Source: Dehalococcoidales bacterium (GTDB lineage Bacteria; Chloroflexota; Dehalococcoidia; Dehalococcoidales; UBA2162). Taken from it: a stretch of DNA of 6,370 nucleotides. Positions 4,657 through 6,370 of this stretch are shown here, piece after piece. The translations under genes and the position numbers were made by a program. Location: NCBI GenBank assembly GCA_016844285.1, contig JAENIS010000082.1, positions 1-6,370 of the forward strand. The letters are read 5' to 3'. The stretch's first letter is position 1. The number at the start of each line of letters is the position of its first letter. The notes beneath the pieces are model-generated. The model was not told where the DNA came from. It saw only the letters and a list, made by a program, of their open reading frames with translations, and searched no databases.

Positions 4657-5913
4657 ATGTTTGATAAAGTACAGATTCTGCTGAAAGCGGGTAACGGAGG
4701 CGATGGGGCTGTCAGTTTCCGGCGGGAGAAGTTTGTTCCTTACGGCGGTCCTGATGGCGGTGATGGTGGTAATGGTGGTGATGTGGTGATTATTGCTGAC
4801 CCGGGTGAGAGCAGCCTGCGTGCTTTTATTCGGAGGAGGCTTTATCAGGCGAGTGATGGTGGTAATGGTCAAGGGAAGAAAAAGCATGGTAGGAAGGGTA
4901 AAGACCTGCTCCTGAAGGTTCCGCTGGGCACTATTGTGGCAAATCAAAATGGTGACATCATTATTGCTGACCTGGAGAAAGCCAAGGAGCAGGTTATAGT
5001 AGTGAGGGGTGGCAGGGGAGGGTGGGGCAATATTCACTTTGTTTCCTCGACTAACCAGGTGCCGCGGCTGGCCCAAAAGGGCGAGGTTGGAGAAGAGAGC
5101 GGGGTAACGCTGGAACTGAGGCTTATTGCCGATGTGGGGATTATTGGTTACCCTAACGTGGGCAAGTCGACATTGCTGGCCGCCGCTTCCTCAGCGAAAC
5201 CAAAGGTTGCCAGCTATCCCTTCACGACCCTTGAGCCTATTCTGGGAATGGTTGAGGTTAGTGGGAAGAGCTTTGTCCTGGCGGAAATCCCGGGATTGAT
5301 TGAGGGTGCCCATCTTGGCCGGGGCCTGGGGCACGATTTTTTACGCCATGCGATGCGTACCAAGGTGCTCATCCATCTAATCGATGGTGCCTCTGCAGCT
5401 CCCGTTGATGATTTGGCGCAGGTGAATGAAGAGATTCGTCTCTTTGATGTGACCCTGGCAGAAAAACCTCAGGTGGTGGCCATCAACAAGATTGATTTGC
5501 CTGAGGTCAGGTTACGCTTAGCCGAGATTAAGCAATCGTTCCATACGGTGGGTATCCCGGTATTCCCCCTGTCGGCGGCGACGGGCGAGGGTGTTGCCGA
5601 GCTTATGGCGGCGGCGATGAAACGGCTAAATCAGATGAGTGCTGAGGCCAAAGCCGGCGAAGGCGTTACCGAGGCTGTTTTTCACCCGCAACCAGGCGGT
5701 TTTGTCGCCAGAGTGCGTAAGGAGGGTAATGCCTTTATCCTGGCTGTACCGGAGCTGGAGCGTATCATTGCCCGGGTAGACATGTCTAACCCTGAGATAC
5801 GCCAGCAGGTCAACCGGCAAGTCATTAGACTTCGGCTTAACAAGGCTCTGGAGAAGGCCGGGGCCAGGCCGGGTGACAAGATTCGTTGCGGGAATTTCGA
5901 ATGGGAATGGTAA
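4657..5913 (+). CDS. obgE: Obg/CgtA family GTPase with C-terminal OCT domain
   Basis: This 418-aa GTPase acts in the assembly of the large ribosomal subunit and in growth and stress control, binding ribosomes and guanine nucleotides in the cytosol. The glycine-rich Obg fold occupies about residues 1-157 (AGNGGDGAVSFRREKFVPYG near 11-30). The G domain follows, with G1 GYPNVGKST at 164-172, G2 YPFTT at 187-191, G3 EIPGLIEGA at 210-218, G4 NKID at 277-280 and G5 SAATGEG at 306-312. The OCT domain fills about 345-418, as in Bacillus-type Obg (428 aa) and unlike E. coli ObgE (390 aa), which lacks it. G3 has Glu in place of the usual Asp of DxPG. The ATG start gives the family N-terminus MFDKVQILLKAG but lacks a well-spaced ribosome site. 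nadD begins before the obgE stop, so both genes are translated from one message. The first 400 bp are notably G-rich, partly from glycine codons. Confidence 0.95.
   Translation: MFDKVQILLKAGNGGDGAVSFRREKFVPYGGPDGGDGGNGGDVVIIADPGESSLRAFIRRRLYQASDGGNGQGKKKHGRKGKDLLLKVPLGTIVANQNGDIIIADLEKAKEQVIVVRGGRGGWGNIHFVSSTNQVPRLAQKGEVGEESGVTLELRLIADVGIIGYPNVGKSTLLAAASSAKPKVASYPFTTLEPILGMVEVSGKSFVLAEIPGLIEGAHLGRGLGHDFLRHAMRTKVLIHLIDGASAAPVDDLAQVNEEIRLFDVTLAEKPQVVAINKIDLPEVRLRLAEIKQSFHTVGIPVFPLSAATGEGVAELMAAAMKRLNQMSAEAKAGEGVTEAVFHPQPGGFVARVRKEGNAFILAVPELERIIARVDMSNPEIRQQVNRQVIRLRLNKALEKAGARPGDKIRCGNFEWEW
5888..5893 (+). promoter_or_regulatory. ribosome binding site for nadD inside obgE
   Basis: GCGGGA lies inside the last codons of obgE, 7 nt before ATG 5901. 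It supports 5901 over the next in-frame ATG at 5907, which has GGGA directly against it with no spacer. Confidence 0.45.
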
Positions 5914-6370
5914 GGATAGGGGTGTTGGGCGGAACATTCGACCCTATCCATAACGGGCATATCAGGCTGGCTGAGGAAGCAATGTCCCAGCTAAATCTGG
6001 AGCAGGTTCTTTTTATCCCGGCCGGTCAGCCGAGGTTCAAGGTAGATAACGATATTTCCGCCGCCGAGCATCGTGTGGAGATGGTGCGTCTGGCCATTGC
6101 TGGCCGACCCTGTTTCAAGCTGTCCATCATGGAGGTAGAGCGGCCGGGTCCATCCTATACGGTTGATACGATGACGGAGTTGCAGGCTCAATATGGGGCG
6201 GAGGTGGAGCTATTTTTCCTTTTGGGTTGGGATACGCTGGCGCAACTCCCGCAATGGAAGGAGCCATCACGGCTGATTAAGCTGTGCCGTCTGGTGGCGG
6301 TGCCGAGACCGGGCTATCCCTTGCCTGACCTTGCGGTCATGACAGCGGTTATCCCTGGCTTATCCCGGCG
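5901..6370 (+). CDS. nadD: nicotinate-nucleotide adenylyltransferase, 3' truncated
   Basis: The frame is open from ATG 5901 to the right edge (156 codons, no stop), so the gene is cut by the window. NadD joins nicotinate mononucleotide and ATP to make deamido-NAD, the next-to-last step of NAD synthesis. The nucleotidyltransferase motif GGTFDPIHNGH is at residues 10-20. RPGPSYTVDTM follows in the middle and LLGWDTLAQLPQW after it, the latter matching the family GxD...W segment with Trp at a position often held by Ala or Ser. The C-terminal ISST-type motif would lie beyond the edge. ATG 5901 overlaps obgE by 13 bp and has a spaced ribosome site. ATG 5907 (7-bp overlap) would give MVRIGVLGGTFDP, a more common N-terminus length, and is a real alternative. 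The overlap with obgE means translational coupling. From general knowledge, nadD commonly follows obg in Gram-positive-type gene orders. Confidence 0.93.
   Translation, partial: MGMVRIGVLGGTFDPIHNGHIRLAEEAMSQLNLEQVLFIPAGQPRFKVDNDISAAEHRVEMVRLAIAGRPCFKLSIMEVERPGPSYTVDTMTELQAQYGAEVELFFLLGWDTLAQLPQWKEPSRLIKLCRLVAVPRPGYPLPDLAVMTAVIPGLSR

Noticed and set aside
4645..5076. 143-aa open frame on the minus strand opposite obgE
   Set aside because: Its Thr/Ile/His-rich low-complexity protein is the mirror of the glycine-rich GGT/GAT codons of obgE. The + strand protein has full Obg motifs.

Overview
The window is a stretch of bacterial chromosome with housekeeping genes on both strands. It holds six complete protein genes and the start of a seventh. 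In order they are fabG (+), nusB (+), acpP (+), fmt (-), dnaA (+), obgE (+) and nadD (+, cut by the right edge). I see no tRNA, rRNA, CRISPR array, transposase or phage gene. G+C is about 54% across dnaA by hand count. The source looks like a free-living bacterium. The gene order, the TTG and GTG starts, the Obg with a C-terminal OCT domain and the style of the intergenic repeats suggest Chloroflexota, class Dehalococcoidia. That placement is an inference from memory and was not computed.

Left part (1-1890): fabG and acpP supply the ketoacyl-ACP reductase and the acyl carrier protein of type II fatty acid synthesis. The transcription factor gene nusB sits between them. A 128-bp double-hairpin repeat separates fabG from nusB, and nusB has its own extended -10 promoter candidate. 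nusB and acpP are 28 bp apart and probably form one transcript. After acpP come a weak terminator-like hairpin and a second short palindromic repeat. These lie between the converging acpP and fmt genes.

Middle (1891-4656): fmt, which formylates initiator tRNA, reads leftward. dnaA, the replication initiator, reads rightward from the opposite side of a 268-bp divergent spacer. Both appear to start at TTG. The DnaA protein is full length with intact ATPase motifs, but the DNA-reading helix has lost its usual His-Ser/Thr-Thr residues and has three alanines instead. I found no consensus DnaA box anywhere in the window. The 200-bp spacer between dnaA and obgE ends in a very AT-rich block, and the GC skew of the + strand changes sign sharply there. 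This makes it a candidate replication origin or unwinding region.

Right part (4657-6370): obgE, a ribosome-assembly and stress GTPase, overlaps the start of nadD (NAD biosynthesis), so the two are translationally linked. Most of the window is ordinary core genome. The parts most worth a second look are the DnaA DNA-binding motif together with the skew switch, followed by the two intergenic repeat elements and the small family deviations in ACP and Obg.
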